Source: Pseudomonas sp. GM50
GTDB taxonomy: Bacteria > Pseudomonadota > Gammaproteobacteria > Pseudomonadales > Pseudomonadaceae
Assembly: GCF_000282375.1 (NCBI RefSeq)
Contig: NZ_AKJK01000005.1
Location: 62,001 to 126,000 of the forward strand
Reading direction: 5' to 3'
DNA: 64,000 nucleotides
Below the pieces are notes generated by a model. The model saw nothing but the letters and a program-made list of their open reading frames with translations, ran no database searches and was not told the DNA's origin. Position numbers and translations under genes: made by a program. The number at the start of each line of letters is the position of its first letter. Within the stretch, counting starts at the first letter, position 1. This document shows, in pieces, positions 63,601 through 64,000 of the stretch.

Positions 63601-63885
63601 AAGAGGGAATCCCCGGCCTGCCTGTACCAAGGTTCCCAAAACGGGAGGGCTCGCGCATTGCGGCGTGAACCCGGTGTAAAGAGGGAATCCCCGGCCTGCC
63701 TGTACCAAGGTCCCCAAAACGGGAGGGCTCGCGCATCGCGGCGTGAACCCGGTGTAAAGAGGGAATCCCCGGCCTGCCTGTACCAAGGACCCCAAAACGG
63801 GATGGGCTCGTCGCAGTTGCGGTATGAGCCCGGTGTAAAGAGGGGAATCCCCGGCCTGCCTGTACCAAGGTCCCCGAAACTGGGT
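63601..63885. repeat. Tandem 78-bp non-coding repeat, four copies
   Basis: AAGAGGGAATCCCCGGCCTG begins copies at 63601, 63679 and 63757 (78-bp period) and a variant partial copy at 63838 (81 bp later). Each carries GCCTGTACCAAGG, AACGGGAGGGCTCGCGCATT (varied) and GAACCCGGTG. It is not a CRISPR array since the unit is a continuous repeat without spacers. Confidence 0.95.
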
Positions 63886-63969
63886 AGTGAATCGAATCAC
63901 TGATTGGACTATTGCAGGGGGCGTGCCAGTTTTTAACAAGTTGCAACAGAAAACCGTCGAGCAGCGCTG

Positions 63970-63996
63970 AAAGCCCCGTAATTCGGGGTTTTTGTG
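63970..63996 (+). terminator. Terminator-like hairpin at the window end
   Basis: AAAGCCCCGTA pairs with TTCGGGGTTTT, followed by T residues. It follows the repeat array and may end a transcript from 63160 or beyond. Confidence 0.6.
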
Positions 63997-64000
63997 TTTC

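Noticed and set aside
63601..63885. CRISPR array
   Set aside because: The repeats are contiguous 78-bp units with no spacers of uniform length, and no cas genes are nearby.

Overview
This window looks like chromosomal DNA of a fluorescent Pseudomonas (P. fluorescens group). The evidence is high-GC coding with G/C-rich third positions, several inverted pairs of the short palindrome typical of that group (GGGAGCGAGCCTGCTCGCGA and its complement), and a recognisable Pseudomonas core gene order: secB-grxC-rhodanese-gpmI-envC-ctpA-yibQ on one side and hisBH-hisAF, asmA-mutY-yggX and an amino-acid ABC transporter further left.

Layout: 1-486 is the 5' part of rfbC. 664-5894 holds a kinase/M23-like/aminotransferase fusion followed by the agmatine-degrading pair aguB-aguA. 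6140-11499 has a small conserved gene, a TonB siderophore receptor, a DsbA-like protein, an NTF2-like protein and an OprD-type porin. 11732-14790 is a compact 2OG-dioxygenase/GNAT/AzlC/AzlD operon with a convergent LysR gene. 15272-20898 is mosaic: an orphan P-loop ATPase, a tautomerase, a broken DsbA gene, an SDR lacking its catalytic Tyr, a hydroxypyruvate-isomerase-like protein, and a LysR/aldo-keto reductase divergent pair. 21213-24321 is an A/T-richer three-gene cassette (divergent pyruvate kinase, TauE/SafE-like and AEC-type membrane proteins) lying between two 51-bp direct repeats.

24518-33192 is an integrative element in the 3' end of tRNA-Thr(TGT). A partial copy of the tRNA end marks the left boundary and a P4-type integrase abuts the tRNA. 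Its cargo is a TOTE-type primase-helicase, a second tyrosine recombinase coupled to a 91-aa protein, an integrase remnant, a DnaA-box cluster and an AlbA_2/HATPase protein.

Core sequence resumes at 33193: a methyltransferase coupled to a polar amino-acid ABC transporter, a GABA-permease-like gene behind a sigma-54-like promoter, a tandem pair of small Lys-rich paralogues and an alpha/beta hydrolase. A DUF1016 nuclease/AlbA_2 pair (41976-44713) is a candidate conflict module. Then come tRNA-Phe, yggX-mutY-asmA, an OFA-family transporter, the his operon, an envelope operon (envC-ctpA-yibQ), gpmI, rhodanese-grxC-secB and trmL. The right end has four tandem copies of a 78-bp non-coding repeat.

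The most unusual parts are the tRNA-Thr element with its TOTE protein, the repeat-bounded pyruvate-kinase-like cassette, the DUF1016/AlbA_2 pair, and the dioxygenase-acetyltransferase-exporter operon. All functional statements are read from sequence and family knowledge only; no database search was run.
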